From the NCBI RefSeq assembly GCF_013423955.1, contig NZ_JACCKX010000001.1:682001-746000 (forward strand): 64,000 nt of DNA. The letters are read 5' to 3'. The translations under genes and the position numbers were made by a program. The notes beneath the pieces are model-generated. The model searched no databases. It worked only from the letters and a program-made list of their open reading frames with translations, and was not told where the DNA came from. The stretch comes from Ottowia beijingensis. Its GTDB lineage: Bacteria; Pseudomonadota; Gammaproteobacteria; Burkholderiales; Burkholderiaceae_C. Positions 31,939 to 44,355 of the stretch are shown here, piece after piece. The first letter of the stretch is position 1, and every line of letters begins with the position of its first letter.

Positions 31939-32304
31939 ATGACCGTCAAGTACAGCGAAGACCACGAATGGATCAAGGTCGAGGGCGACATCGCCACCGT
32001 CGGCATCACGCAGCACGCGCAGGACGCGCTGGGCGACGTGGTGTTCGTCGAACTGCCTGAAGTGGGCAAGACCTACGCCCAGAAAGACACCGCCGGCGTG
32101 GTCGAGAGCGTGAAGGCCGCCGCCGATGTGTACATGCCCGTCAGCGGCGAGATCGTCGAGATCAACCAGGCGCTGGCCGACGAACCCAGCCTGGCCAACA
32201 GCGACCCCATGGGCGCCGGCTGGTTCTTCAAGGTCAAGCTGTCCGACGCCAGCCAGTTGGACGCGCTGATGGACGAGGCCGCCTACAAGGCTTTCGCCGC
32301 CTGA
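31939..32304 (+). CDS. gcvH: Glycine cleavage system H protein
   Basis: 121 aa lipoyl carrier that shuttles the aminomethyl group between GcvP, GcvT and the L protein. Lipoylation site [12 protein letters not shown] with Lys59; [10 protein letters not shown]-terminus and [13 protein letters not shown]-terminus are conserved. 66 bp after gcvT, with TTTTTGGAG before ATG. Confidence 0.97.
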   Translation: MTVKYSEDHEWIKVEGDIATVGITQHAQDALGDVVFVELPEVGKTYAQKDTAGVVESVKAAADVYMPVSGEIVEINQALADEPSLANSDPMGAGWFFKVKLSDASQLDALMDEAAYKAFAA

Positions 32305-32382
32305 TCCGCCGATAAAGCACTGCGTGAGGCGCATCGCGTGCAGCGGTGCGCCTTGCCCATGGTTTTGTCTGGAGCACCCGTC

Positions 32383-35281
<2,899 letters not shown>

Positions 35282-35285
<4 letters not shown>

Positions 35286-35773
35286 GCTTGCCCGCCCCCG
35301 CCATCCGCCGCGTGGATTACACCGCCGCGGCGGATCGTGCCGCGCTCATCACCCTGCTCGACGCCTACGCACAAGACCCGATGGGCGGCGGCACGCCGCT
35401 GGCCGATGACGTCAAGGCGCGCCTGTGCGACGAGCTGGCGGCCCTGCCCTCGGCGGCCAGCTTCATCGCCTGGATCGGCGACGAGGCCGTGGGCCTGGTC
35501 AACACCTTCGAGGGTTATTCCACCTTCAAGGCGCGGCCGCTGCTGAACGTGCACGACATCGCCGTGCTGCCGGCGCAGCGCGGGCGCGGCGTCGGCCAGG
35601 CGCTGCTGGCCGCGTGCGAGGCGCATGCGCGCGAGCGCGGCTGCTGCAAGCTGACGCTGGAGGTGCTGTCGGGCAACCAGCGCGCCCTGCGCAGCTACCA
35701 GCGCTTCGGCTTCGCGCCTTACGTGCTCGACCCGGCCGAAGGCCACGCGCTGCTGATGCAGAAATGGCTCTGA
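35282..35773 (+). CDS. GNAT family N-acetyltransferase, coupled to gcvP
   Basis: 163 aa. GTG start 35282 overlaps the gcvP stop (GTGA), so translation is probably coupled. Acetyl-CoA loop: [15 protein letters not shown] (residues ~95-109); motif [15 protein letters not shown]. Substrate unknown. The overlap only makes sense with the corrected gcvP frame. Confidence 0.85.
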
Positions 35774-36139
35774 AACGCGCTGCAAGGCGCCAAATCAGGC
35801 GATAACGGTTTGACGCGGTAGTGCAGTCTCATATTAAGAGCTGCTTGCGCCCGGCGGATGGGCGCCAAAGGCGATTTTCATTGTTGAAATAATTTCCAAG
35901 GTCCCCCTGGTTTTTCAACGTGCGCTGCGCTGCGGCCTGTCGATCCTCACGGCGCGCCGTCGCGCGGCAGGCCCGCACTCATTCCAATTCCAGATCAAAA
36001 CTGCAATAGCTCGTCATTCCGGCGCAAAGCCTGCCCCGTACCGCGATACGGGGCCGGAATCCAGACGGCGTGTGCGGAGAGCCATGGATCCCGGCCATCG
36101 CCGGGATGACGGTGATCGACGCATTGAATTGAAATGGAA
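35774..36139. other. Convergent gap with elements A and E
   Basis: 366 bp without a gene, between the GNAT stop and the P450 stop. It holds a degenerate element A (AGAGCTGCTTGCGCCCGG at ~35840, GGGCGCCAAAGGCGATTTTC) and element E at 36012-36112. Confidence 0.6.
36012..36112. repeat. Element E, copy 1
   Basis: Interspersed element: CGTCATTCCGGCGCAAAGCC ... GGCCGGAATCCAGACGG ... ATGGATCCCGGCC-ATCG-CCGGGATGACGG. Inside the first half, GCCCCGTA-CCGCGA-TACGGGGC is an extra perfect hairpin absent from the copy at 54919-54995. Confidence 0.65.
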
Positions 36140-37263
36140 TCACACCAGCCGCACCAGCAGCGCCGCGTAGCCGGCGTCGGGGTGCACGGCGCGCACCGGC
36201 GGGCGGCTTTCGGCCAGCGTGATGGCGGACGTGCGCGCCAGCAGCTCCTCCATCAGCACGCGCAACTCCAGCCGCGCCAGCGGCGCACCGGGGCAGACGT
36301 GGATGCCGGCGCCGTACAGCAGGTTCGGCGACGGATCGCGGTCGATGCGGAAGCTGTCGGGCTCGTCGAAGGCGCGCGGGTCGCGGTTGGCGGCGATCCA
36401 GTGGATCGTCAGGCGGTCGCCGGGCTCGAACTGGCGGCCGCCCAATGCCACGGCCCGGCGTACGATGCGGCGGTTGGCCGCCAGCGGCCCGTCGATGCGC
36501 AGCACCTCGTCGATGGCCGGCGGCAGCAGCGCGGCTGCGCGCGCAGGCGCTGCTGCCAGTCGGGCGACGTGGCCAGCCAGTGCACCAGGATGCCGATCGA
36601 CGCCGCGATGGTGCCGACCTCGCCCACCGTCCAGTTGCGCAGCACGCTGGCCAGCTCGCGCAGGTCCAGCGGGCGCCCGTCCACCTGCAGGTGCATCAGC
36701 TCGGCGCTGATGTCCTGGTCGGGCGCCGATTCGCGGCGCGCGGCGCGCATGCGGTCGACCAGGCGCTCGAACTCCTGCGCCACGGCGGCCGTGCTGGCGC
36801 GGTCGCCCGAGCGCGTGGCTTCGCGGCTGCGGCGCAGCCAGTCGAGCAGTTCGTCCTGGATCAGCGGCGGCCAGCCCAGGAAGGCCGACTGCACGCGCAC
36901 GGCGAACGGCAGCGCGAATTCGCGCACCACGTCCAGCTCGCGCAACTGCAGCGCCTGCTGCAGCATAGCGCCCACGATGTCGCGGCAGACCGGCTCGAAG
37001 CGCTGCATGCGCGGCGGCGCGAAGAACGGATCGAGCGCGCGCCGGTAGGCGGTGTGCTGCGGCGGGTCGTAGCCGTTGGGCACCGCCGGGTGCGCAGACA
37101 CGGCGTTGCCGAAAGTCTCGTGCTCGTGCAGCACGCGCAGCACCTCGGCGTGGCGCAGCACCGACCCTTGCCGGGCCTCGCTCCAGGCCACGGGGCACCG
37201 TTCGCGCAGGGCGTCGTATTCGATGCGCGGGTCGGCTGCGCTGGCCTCAGGCGGCGCAGGCAT
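36140..37263 (-). CDS. Cytochrome P450, one frame break
   Basis: Heme monooxygenase, ~374 aa after correction. The heme-ligand loop is YGAGIHVCPGAPLARLELRV (Cys ligand), the K-helix ExxR is DEVLRIDGP, and the I-helix region is NWTVGEVGTIAASIGILV, which has a Thr but not the usual acid-Thr pair. The frame breaks near 36530-36545 (GGCTGCGCGCG); one added base gives continuous LRAQ-ALLPPAIDEVL. ATG 37263 overlaps the end of the hemoglobin gene by 17 bp, so the two are coupled. Redox partners are not in the window. Confidence 0.88.
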
Positions 37264-37690
37264 CGGCACCCTCCGTCTCGATCCAGTGCTGCAGCGCGCC
37301 GGGCGGCGGCAGGCGGCCGAACCAGCCCAGGTGCATCACGCGCGCCACGCCGGTGGCGATGTCCTGCAGCTCCGCCGCGGGCGCCGGCGCGAAGACGGCT
37401 TGCGTGTGCACTTGCCACAGTTGCAGCCAGCGCTTGAGGTGGTGCGGCGCGATGCGCGGCAGCGCCATGTGCTTGCCGTACACGTTGCCGCGAAAGCTGC
37501 GCGAGACCTTGGTGGCCGTGCACCAGAAGTCGACCATGCGTTCGAGGTGCGGCGCCCAGCGGTCGTGCAACTCGGCCTCGAACACGGGGCCGAGTTCGGC
37601 GTCGGCGCGGATCGCGTCGTAGAAGCGGTGCACGAGTTGCGCGATGTGCTCGCGGTCGAACGACAGGCACGATGAGGCGGCGGCAGGCAT
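37247..37690 (-). CDS. Group III truncated hemoglobin
   Basis: 147 aa globin, start at 37690. FYDAIRADAELGPVFEAEL, HLERMVDFWCTATKVSRSF with RGNVYGKHMALPRI and HHLKRWLQLW match group III (trHb3) proteins, including the proximal His segment. Binds O2 or NO at heme. Its stop overlaps the P450 start, suggesting oxygen supply or NO protection for the P450; that is inference. Confidence 0.82.
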   Translation of the reverse strand: MPAAASSCLSFDREHIAQLVHRFYDAIRADAELGPVFEAELHDRWAPHLERMVDFWCTATKVSRSFRGNVYGKHMALPRIAPHHLKRWLQLWQVHTQAVFAPAPAAELQDIATGVARVMHLGWFGRLPPPGALQHWIETEGADACAA

Positions 37691-37791
37691 GGCTTCACCA
37701 TAGTCCTGTTGCCGCCGGCCGGCCAATGCGCCGCGCTTCCCCATGCGGGCAGTGCTGGCAATGGGCGGTCGGCGTGCCGGCGCCGGCGGCG

Positions 37792-38343
37792 TCAGCCCTC
37801 GCGGCGCGCGTCGCGCAGGTAGAACTTCGGATAGTGCTTTTCCACCACCGGGCCGTCGAAGTCCCAGGTCAGGCACTTGCCCAGGTGCGGCGGTGGGTGC
37901 TCGGGGTCGACGGGCGTGACGTCCTGCACCATGGTCTGGAAGGCGGCGGTGGCCATGTTGAACAGCAGCTCGCGCAGGTGCGCGCAACCCTGGATGCCGC
38001 CCAGGTGCTGCTCGATGGCGCGCCGCCAGCCGCGCGCCAGGCGGCTGCCCACCATGCGCTGCATCGGCGCCATCGCCTGGGGGCAGGGCCCGTGGGGAAA
38101 GTGGTCCATGGCGACTTCGATGGCGTGCACCACGGTGTCGCTGTCCACCGTCAGGCGGATCGCCATGCCGTGGATCGGCTGGCCGGCGGCCCAGCGGCCT
38201 TCGCCGGGGATCTCGAACGGCGCGGTCTTGGTGTCGCGCAGCTCGGCCTCGATGTCCCACAGGCCGTCGTCGCGACGGTAGCCGCGAAAGACGACGTGGC
38301 GGTCATGCAGGTGCGAGCGGGCAACGGGCGGGGAAAGCGGCAC
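37792..38343 (-). CDS. DUF2889 family protein
   Basis: 183 aa, cytosolic. Matches the DUF2889 pattern: HDRHVVFRGYRRDDGLWDIE, ELRDTKT, IHGMAIRLTVD, and a CPQAMAPMQRMVGSRLARGW core. The function of the family is not established. It is the first gene of a three-gene minus-strand group (DUF2889, hemoglobin, P450), 101 bp from the next. Confidence 0.75.
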   Translation of the reverse strand: MPLSPPVARSHLHDRHVVFRGYRRDDGLWDIEAELRDTKTAPFEIPGEGRWAAGQPIHGMAIRLTVDSDTVVHAIEVAMDHFPHGPCPQAMAPMQRMVGSRLARGWRRAIEQHLGGIQGCAHLRELLFNMATAAFQTMVQDVTPVDPEHPPPHLGKCLTWDFDGPVVEKHYPKFYLRDARREG

Positions 38344-38443
38344 GGGAAGGTCCTGTCACGTGAAAACCATGAAAAGACGGGATTGTTGCGGGTTCTGGGC
38401 GCGCTCGCTGCGGTTCGCAGAAACCCGGCGGCGCTGTCTTGCC

Positions 38444-38552
38444 CCTTCCCCGCTGGGGGCCGGGATGGGGCCGGCGGCGCTGACCCGGGAAGCGCTGCTG
38501 CCCGCCGTGCCCCGCCCCTCTCCCGCTGGCGGCAGAGGGCTGGGGTGAGGGC
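38444..38552. repeat. Element D, copy 3
   Basis: CCCCTTCCCCGCTGGGGGCC and, facing it, CCCCTCTCCCGCTGGCGGCA with GGGCTGGGGTGAGGG. It occupies part of the 387-bp divergent gap 38344-38730, which has no gene; the rest carries the promoters. Confidence 0.55.
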
Positions 38553-38730
38553 CGCGCCGACTCGCGCCCCGCCCTGGCCATCGACAAGCATCTGCCCCAG
38601 CACCAGACCCAAGCGCCTCGCCCCTGACTGCCGCAGCCACCCCCAAACCAATGCCAGAATCCCGCTTTCCCAACGATCCTCCGACGGCGGCGCGGAACCA
38701 TCCGCCCCACCAGCGACTCATGGAATCACC

Positions 38731-39294
38731 ATGACACTCAGCGCCAGGCTGCAGCGCCTGATCCCCACCCGCGAGCAGCTGCAGGCTGGCCGCTTCACCC
38801 GCTGGCTGGCGCCCTGGCTGGGCCAGCGGCGGCTGTGGCGGCTGTCGCGCCATGGCGTGGCGCTGGGCATGGCCATCGGCATCTTCTTCGGGCTGCTGAT
38901 CCCGATCGCGCAGATTCCCGCCTCGGCCGCCGTCGCCATCGTGCTGCGCGCCAACCTGCCGGCGGCCATGGGCAGCACGCTGGTGACCAACCCGCTCACC
39001 TTCGGGCCGATCTACTACCTGGCCTACCAGGCCGGCAGCCGCATCGTCGGCAAGCCGGTGCCCAACGCCGAGGCCGAGATCGCCCGCATCACCGAGGAGC
39101 TGGAGGCCGAAGAGCGCGTCACCGGCGAGCCGCCGTCGCCCTGGCAGCGCCTGCAGGCGCTGGGCAAGCCGCTCATCGTGGGGCTGGCAGTGTTCGCCGT
39201 CATCGGCGGGCTGCTGACCTACGCGCTGGTGTCGGGCGGCTGGTGGCTGTGGGCGCGCTGGCGCCGCCGCCGGCGCCGACTGCAGCCGTCGTGA
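38731..39294 (+). CDS. DUF2062 membrane protein
   Basis: 187 aa with three to four hydrophobic segments (GVALGMAIGIFFGLLIPI, AAVAIVLRANLPAAMGSTLV, PLIVGLAVFAVIGGLLTYAL) and an Arg-rich cytosolic tail. TNPLTFGPIYYLAYQ is the DUF2062 signature. Unknown function; family members often sit near lipid or glycan genes, which is not the case here. Confidence 0.78.
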   Translation: MTLSARLQRLIPTREQLQAGRFTRWLAPWLGQRRLWRLSRHGVALGMAIGIFFGLLIPIAQIPASAAVAIVLRANLPAAMGSTLVTNPLTFGPIYYLAYQAGSRIVGKPVPNAEAEIARITEELEAEERVTGEPPSPWQRLQALGKPLIVGLAVFAVIGGLLTYALVSGGWWLWARWRRRRRRLQPS

Positions 39295-39353
39295 CGGCCG
39301 GGGCGCGCGGCTAACATCGGGCGCATCGCCCTCGGATCGCCCCTGCACCGCCC

Positions 39354-40408
39354 ATGCCCATGCCTTCTGCCCCACCTGCCCTGTTCCCCGGCGCCATCAC
39401 CCAGGTGCGCGGCCTGGAGGTCGGCCAGTTCACCGACCCGCGCCGCCCCACCGGCTGCAGCGTGGTCATCGCGCGCACCGGCGCCGTGGGCGGGGTGGAC
39501 GTGCGCGGCGCCGCGCCCGGCACGCGCGAGACCGATCTGCTCGACCCCGCCAACCTGGTGGGCGTGGTGCACGCCGTGCTGCTCACCGGCGGCAGCGCCT
39601 GGGGCTGGATGCCGCCGGCGGCGTGATGCGCTGGCTGGAGGAAGAAGGCGTGGGCCTCTACGTGGGCAGCGCGCCGGGCCAGGTGGTGCCCATCGTGCCG
39701 GCGGCGGTGCTGTTCGACCTGCACCTGGGCGATGCCCGCATCCGCCCCGATGCCGCCGCCGGCTACGCCGCCTGCCAGGCCGCCGGCGACGAGATCGCCC
39801 AAGGCAACGCCGGCGCCGGCGCCGGCGCCACCGTGGGCAAGCTGTTCGGCATGCCGTATGCCATGAAGGGCGGCATCGGCACCGCATCGGTCACCGTGGA
39901 CGGCGTGACCGTGGGCGCGCTGATCGCCGTCAACGCGCTGGGCGACGTGGTCGACCCCGCCACCGGCCAGCCCATCGCCGGCGCGCGCACCGAAGACGGC
40001 CAGCAACTGCGCGGCAGCGTGGTCGCCGCGCTGGCGGGCGACAAGCCGCTGGCCCTGCTGGCTGGCGCCAACACCACCATCGGCGTCGTCGCCACCGATG
40101 CGCCTTTGACCAAGGCGCAGTGCCAGCGCCTGGCCGGCGCCGGGCACGACGGGCTGGCGCGCGCGATCCGCCCCGTGCACACCATGAGCGACGGCGACAC
40201 GCTGTTCGCGCTGTCCACCGGCATGGCCGGCGCGCTCGACTTCAACGTGCTGTGCACCATGGCCGGCGAGGCCGTGGCGCGTGCCTGCGTGAACGCGGTG
40301 CAGTCCGCGCAGGGCATGACCACCGACACGCTGGCGTTGCCAGCCGCTTCCGATCTGATAGCTGCCAGCGCCCGCCCCGCCGGCGCCAGAGCCCGGAAAT
40401 CGCCATGA
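39354..40408 (+). CDS. P1 family peptidase (DmpA-like), one frame break
   Basis: Ntn-hydrolase-fold aminopeptidase/amidase that cleaves itself into two chains. ITQVRGLEVGQFTDPRRPTG N-terminus, VLLTGGSA, then a break at GGGG 39601-39604; one added G gives GSAWGLDAAGGVMRWLEE. The later GNAGAGAGATVGKLFG region corresponds to the autoprocessing site, although the usual Ser/Thr nucleophile is not certain here. FNVLCTMAGEAVARA closes the domain. Corrected length 351 aa. The last ~20 residues (SDLIAASARPAGARARKSP) are encoded by element A-like sequence. ATGA overlap with the next gene. Confidence 0.82.
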
Positions 40409-41804
40409 TCGGCCCGGTACGCCGCACCCTCAAGCTGATCGTGCTGTCGATCCGCGACATGCTGGTCTCGGCCGGCCCGGTGGCGCTGATCGCCGCCGGC
40501 GTGCTGGTGGCCGCCTACTGGTGGCTCGACCCGCAACCGCCCAAGACCGTGACGCTGGCCACCGGCCCCGCCGGCAGCGCCTATGCCGAGTTCGGCCAGC
40601 GCTACGCGGCAGCGCTGGCCAGGAGCGGCATCACGGTGCAGCAGTCGCCCACCGAAGGCTCGCTGGCCAACCTGCAGGCGCTGCGCGCGGGCACCGCCGG
40701 CTCCGCCTTCGTGCGCGGTGGCAGCGCCGATCCGCAGGCCGATGGCGATGCCGGCATCACCTCGCTCGGCGCGCTGTTCTACGAGCCGATCTGGGTGTTC
40801 TACCGTACCGATACGATGGCGGCGCCTGCGCCAACCGCTACCGAAACCGCAGCAACCCGCCCGCCCGCCGCCGCCGCCTCAGAGCCCGCGCCGCCCCGCC
40901 GCTGACCACGCTGCCGCAGCTTCGCGGCCTGCGCGTCAACATCGACCAGCCCGGCAGCGGCGTGCCCGACATGCTGCAGCGCCTGCTGCAGGCCAACGGC
41001 CTGCGCAGCGACACGCTGGTGCTGAGCCAGCTCGCGCCCGAAGCCGCCGCCGAAGCGCTGCAGGGCGGCCTGCTCGACGCCATGGTGCTGGTCACCGCGC
41101 CCGAATCCCCGGTGGTGCGCCAGTTGCTGCACGCCCCCGATATCGCGCTGATGGACGTGGCGCAGGCCGACGCGTATGTGCGGCGCTTTCCGTTTTGCAA
41201 TCCATCACGCTGCCGCGCGGCGTGGTCGACCTGGCGGCCGACATTCCGCCGCACGACATCGGCCTGCTGGCCACCACCACCTCGCTGCTGACGCGCGAGG
41301 ACACGCACCGCGCTGCGCCAGTTGTTCGCGCAGGCGGCGCAGGGGCTGCACAGCGACGCGGGCTGGTTCAACCGGGCGCGCGACTTTCCGAACACGCGCA
41401 CCAGCGAGCTGCCCGTGAGCCCCGAGGGCGACCGCGCCATCAACGGCACGCCGCCGTTCTGGCAGCGCTACCTGCCGTTCTGGGCCAGCAACCTGCTGGA
41501 GCGCATGTGGCTGGTCATCGGCGGCCTGATCGTGCTGCTGCTGCCGCTGTCGCGCGTGGTGCCGCCGCTGTACACCTACCGCGTGCGCCAGCGCGTGTTC
41601 CGCTGGTATGCGCGGCTGCGCAGCATCGAGGCCAAGGTGGAGGAAGGCCGGGGCGAGCGCGACGAGTTGCTGAACGAGCTGGACGAACTCGACCGCGTGG
41701 CCAACCAGACCACCGTGCCGCTGGCGCACGCCGAAGAGCTGTACGCGCTGCGCAACAACATCGACGCCGTGCGCAAGCGGCTGCTGGCCCAGCGGGCGGC
41801 GTGA
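40405..41804 (+). CDS. Membrane-anchored TAXI family TRAP solute-binding protein, three frame breaks
   Basis: Starts MIGPVRRTLKLIVLSIRDML with a helix (VALIAAGVLVAAYWWL), then the TAXI domain TVTLATGPAGSAYAEFGQRY, SLANLQALRAGTAGSAFV, and ends with a second helix (MWLVIGGLIVLLLPLSRVV) and a charged coiled tail (IEAKVEEGRGERDELLNELD). Breaks: CCCC 40894-40897, TTTT 41193-41196 and CGCG near 41308-41312 (two bases). Corrected length ~467 aa. No TAXI permease is present, so it may serve another uptake system or act as a sensor. Start overlaps the peptidase stop. Confidence 0.8.
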
Positions 41805-41811
41805 GGCGCTT

Positions 41812-42010
41812 CGATAACGATAGCTGGCGGCGCTGATTATTCAAGCGCCGGCGCTCGGAACCCGCACGAACCTGTGGGAGCGGGCTTGCCCGCGATGCAG
41901 CGCCTCATCACCACGCAAGCCCCATCGCGGGCAAGCCCGTTCCTACAAAAACCGTAGCTGCTTGCGCCCGTTGCGCCTTGATTTCAGATATTTTTCGCTT
42001 GAAACCCTTG
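41812..42010. repeat. Element A / REP pair (element F) / element A block
   Basis: Convergent gap between TAXI stop and asparaginase stop. 41812-41860: element A (GATAGCTGGCGGCGCTG ... CAAGCGCCGGCGC). 41870-41947: an inverted pair of REP units, CCTGTGGGAGCGGGCTTGCC with CGCGAT and, facing, ATCGCGGGCAAGCCCGTTCC with TACA. 41953-42010: a second element A (TAGCTGCTTGCGCCCG ... GATTTCAGATATTTTT). The REP units look like those of Pseudomonas genomes. Confidence 0.7.
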
Positions 42011-42057
42011 CTGGATAAGCGCAACCCACTAACGAAACCATAGTTTCGATCACCCCG

Positions 42058-43070
42058 TCAATAACGGTCGAACACGCCCTGCATCTCCCGCACATCGGGC
42101 GAGCGCGTCAGTGCCAGCGCCGCCAGCAGCCGCGCGCGCGGCGGGTTCTGGTCGTCGGCGGCGATGCTGCCGCAGGCGTCGTCGTCGAAATTCGCGTTGC
42201 GGATCACCGGCCCCGCGCCCACGCGTGAGCAGCGCACCACCGGCACGCCGCGCGCGCAGCTCGGCAAACACGGGCTTCAGGTATTCGGGCACCGTGCCGC
42301 CGCCGAAGCCCGCGTGCACGATGGCGCGCGCGCCGGCCGCCACCCAGGCGTCGAACAGCTCGCGCCGCATGTGGCCGTGCCCCATGACGACGCCGACCAG
42401 CGGCAATGCGTCGATGGCAGTGATGTCGAACGCGCTCGCCGTCGTGTGCGGCCGCGTCACCGCCCGGTACCAGCGCGGCGCACCCTGCACCACCGCGCCC
42501 AGCGCGCCGTGCGGCGAGGCGAAGGCATCTAGCCGCTGGCTGTGCACCTTGGCCACGTCGCGCGCTGTGGATCTCCTCGTTCATCACCACCAGCACGCCG
42601 CGCCCGGCCGACGAGGCGTGCGCCGCCACCGCCACCGCGTGCAGCAGGTTGGCCGGCCCGTCGGCCGCGGGCGCCGTGCCCGGGCGCATGGCGCCCGTCA
42701 GCACGATGGGCTTGGCGCTCTTCACCACCAGGTGCAGGAAGTAGGCGCTCTCCTCCATCGTGTCGGTGCCGTGCGTGACGACCACGCCGTCCACGTCATC
42801 GCGCGCGCACAGCGCGGCCACGTGGCGCGCCAGCGCCAGCAGCTTGTCGTCGGTGAAGTCGGCCGAGTCGATCTGGAACAGCTGCTCGGCCTGCAGCGCG
42901 GCCAGCCGCTGCAGGCCCGGCACGGCGGCCAGCAGCTCGTCGGCCGACACCACGGCCGAGCGGTACGCGGCCGACGCCGCATCGCCCGGCGCCGTGCCGG
43001 CACCGGCGATGGTGCCGCCGGTGGCCACCACGGCGATGCGGGGCAGCGAAGCGGTTGGCGTGCGGTTCAT
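42058..43070 (-). CDS. L-asparaginase (type I/II fold), two frame breaks
   Basis: Hydrolyses asparagine to aspartate and ammonia. First catalytic Thr in VVATGGTIAGAG, second in VVVTHGTDTMEESAYF, plus LTGAMRPGTAPAADGPANL. No signal peptide is evident (MNRTPTASLPRIAVV). The frame breaks near 42558-42566 and 42248-42257, both in CGCGCG runs. Restoring two bases in each gives MNEEIHSARDVAKVHSQRLD and ELRARGVPVVRCSRVGAGPV, and the family-typical end GVFDRY. Corrected length 338 aa. The gene is alone and divergent from a small secreted protein. Confidence 0.88.
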
Positions 43071-43182
43071 GCGCGCGATTGTGCGCCAGCGGCGACACAC
43101 GTCACGTTGCGGCGCTGTCCGGCATGGCGGCGCGGGCACGAATCGTTACACTGGCGCCAATCCGTCTTTGAGGGAACCCGCC

Positions 43183-43518
43183 ATGAACTTCAAGCCCGTC
43201 CTCGTCGCCGCTGCCCTGCTGCTGGGCAGCACCGCCCACGCCGCGCTGAGCGCCCACAACACCGACGACGTGCTGCCCAACTCGCCCTGGAAGGAGCAGG
43301 GCCAGCCGGACGCGGGCAAGTTCAACCCCGCCAGCGGCCACGAAGAACTGGCCCCGGCCGTCGTGGTCGTGCCCGTGGCCCCCGCCGCCATGACCTATTA
43401 CCCGCCCGCCATCGTCATCACCGAGCGCCCGCGCAAGCCCTACGCGCTGGTGGCCGCCCCCACCCTGCCCTGCGCGCCGGCCTACTGCCCGCGCCGTGTG
43501 CGGGTGGATCGCAACTGA
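43183..43518 (+). CDS. Small secreted protein of unknown function
   Basis: 111 aa with signal peptide MNFKPVLVAAALLLGSTAHA-A. Mature part: NTDDVLPNSPWKEQG, Pro/Val-rich stretch AVVVVPVAPAAMTYYPPAIV, then two Cys in LPCAPAYCPRR that could form a disulfide. GAGGGAA precedes the start. No family recognised. A terminator follows. Confidence 0.65.
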   Translation: MNFKPVLVAAALLLGSTAHAALSAHNTDDVLPNSPWKEQGQPDAGKFNPASGHEELAPAVVVVPVAPAAMTYYPPAIVITERPRKPYALVAAPTLPCAPAYCPRRVRVDRN

Positions 43519-43553
43519 TGCGCTGACACCCCGAATTTTTCGATCAAAAGCAG

Positions 43554-43590
43554 GCTGGAGCCACCCGCAGCAGGCGCCTCCAGCTTTTTT
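43554..43590 (+). terminator. Terminator after the small secreted protein gene
   Basis: Stem gctggag (43554-43560) / ctccagc (43578-43584), loop of 17 bases, followed by six T (43585-43590). Confidence 0.7.
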
Positions 43591-43687
43591 GCAGCATCCG
43601 TGCAGCGCCGTCAGCGCGCCATCCGCATGGCCGCAAGGGCGGTGCTACCCTGCGGCCCTGTCACCACCTGCATGAAAGGCTCTCCGC

Positions 43688-44224
43688 ATGGCCCGCCTGA
43701 TCGCCTCCTGCACCCTCACCTTCGCCGCGCTGCTGGCGCCCGCCGCGCAGGCGGCGCTGAAACCCGGCGACGCCGCGCCCGCCTTCAAGACCCAGGCCGC
43801 GGTCGCCGGCAAGGCGTTCGACTTCGACCTGACCGCCGCGCTGAAAAAGGGCCCGGTGGTGCTGTACTTCTTCCCCAAGGCCTTCACCCGCGGCTGCACC
43901 ATCGAGGCCAACGCCTTCGCCGAGGCCACGCCCCGGTTCGCCGCGCTGGGCGCCACCGTGGTCGGCATGTCGCACGACGACATCGACACGCTGAAGAAGT
44001 TCTCGGTCGAGGAATGCCGCGACCAGTTCGCCGTCGCCTCCGACCCGAAGGCGCAGACCATCAAGGCCTACGACGCCAGCTCGCTGCTGCCCGGCGTGGC
44101 CTCGCGCATCTCCTACGTCATCGGGCAGGACGGCAGGATCGCCTTCACCCACGAGGGCAGCAACCCGCTGCAGCATGTCGAGCAGACGCTGAACGCGGTG
44201 CAGAAGCTGACGGGCAAGCGTTGA
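43688..44224 (+). CDS. Periplasmic peroxiredoxin (BCP/AhpC-TSA type)
   Basis: 178 aa. Signal peptide MARLIASCTLTFAALLAPAAQA-A. Peroxiredoxin domain with LKPGDAAPAF and the peroxidatic Cys in FFPKAFTRGCTIEANAF; a second Cys in VEECRDQF is a possible resolving Cys. Reduces hydroperoxides, here outside the cytosol, which is unusual for a BCP-like protein. The reductant is unknown; the Tat-exported thioredoxin-like protein at 14809 is one candidate. Confidence 0.85.
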   Translation: MARLIASCTLTFAALLAPAAQAALKPGDAAPAFKTQAAVAGKAFDFDLTAALKKGPVVLYFFPKAFTRGCTIEANAFAEATPRFAALGATVVGMSHDDIDTLKKFSVEECRDQFAVASDPKAQTIKAYDASSLLPGVASRISYVIGQDGRIAFTHEGSNPLQHVEQTLNAVQKLTGKR

Positions 44225-44238
44225 ATGTTGTCCTGTTC

Positions 44239-44299
44239 AAATAACGCGCCAACGCTTGTGCATCAAGCGCAGAATGCTACTATTTAAATAGCTTGTTTC
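44239..44299. repeat. Element A, after the peroxiredoxin gene
   Basis: CGCCAACGCTTG-TGCAT-CAAGCGCAGAATGCTAC and TTTAAATAGCTTG. The inner ACGCTTG/CAAGCGC arms pair imperfectly. Same-strand gap before the next secreted protein. Confidence 0.5.
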
Positions 44300-44355
44300 G
44301 GGTTGATTAAATTCAGGGAGTCCCATCGCCCCAACGCCTTGCCGCAGGCTCACCC

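Noticed and set aside
40340..40408. Element A at the 3' end of the peptidase gene as a fourth coding insertion
   Set aside because: ATAGCTGCCAGCGCCCG matches well, but the second half is missing and the C-terminus of this family varies, so it is kept as a note on the gene only.
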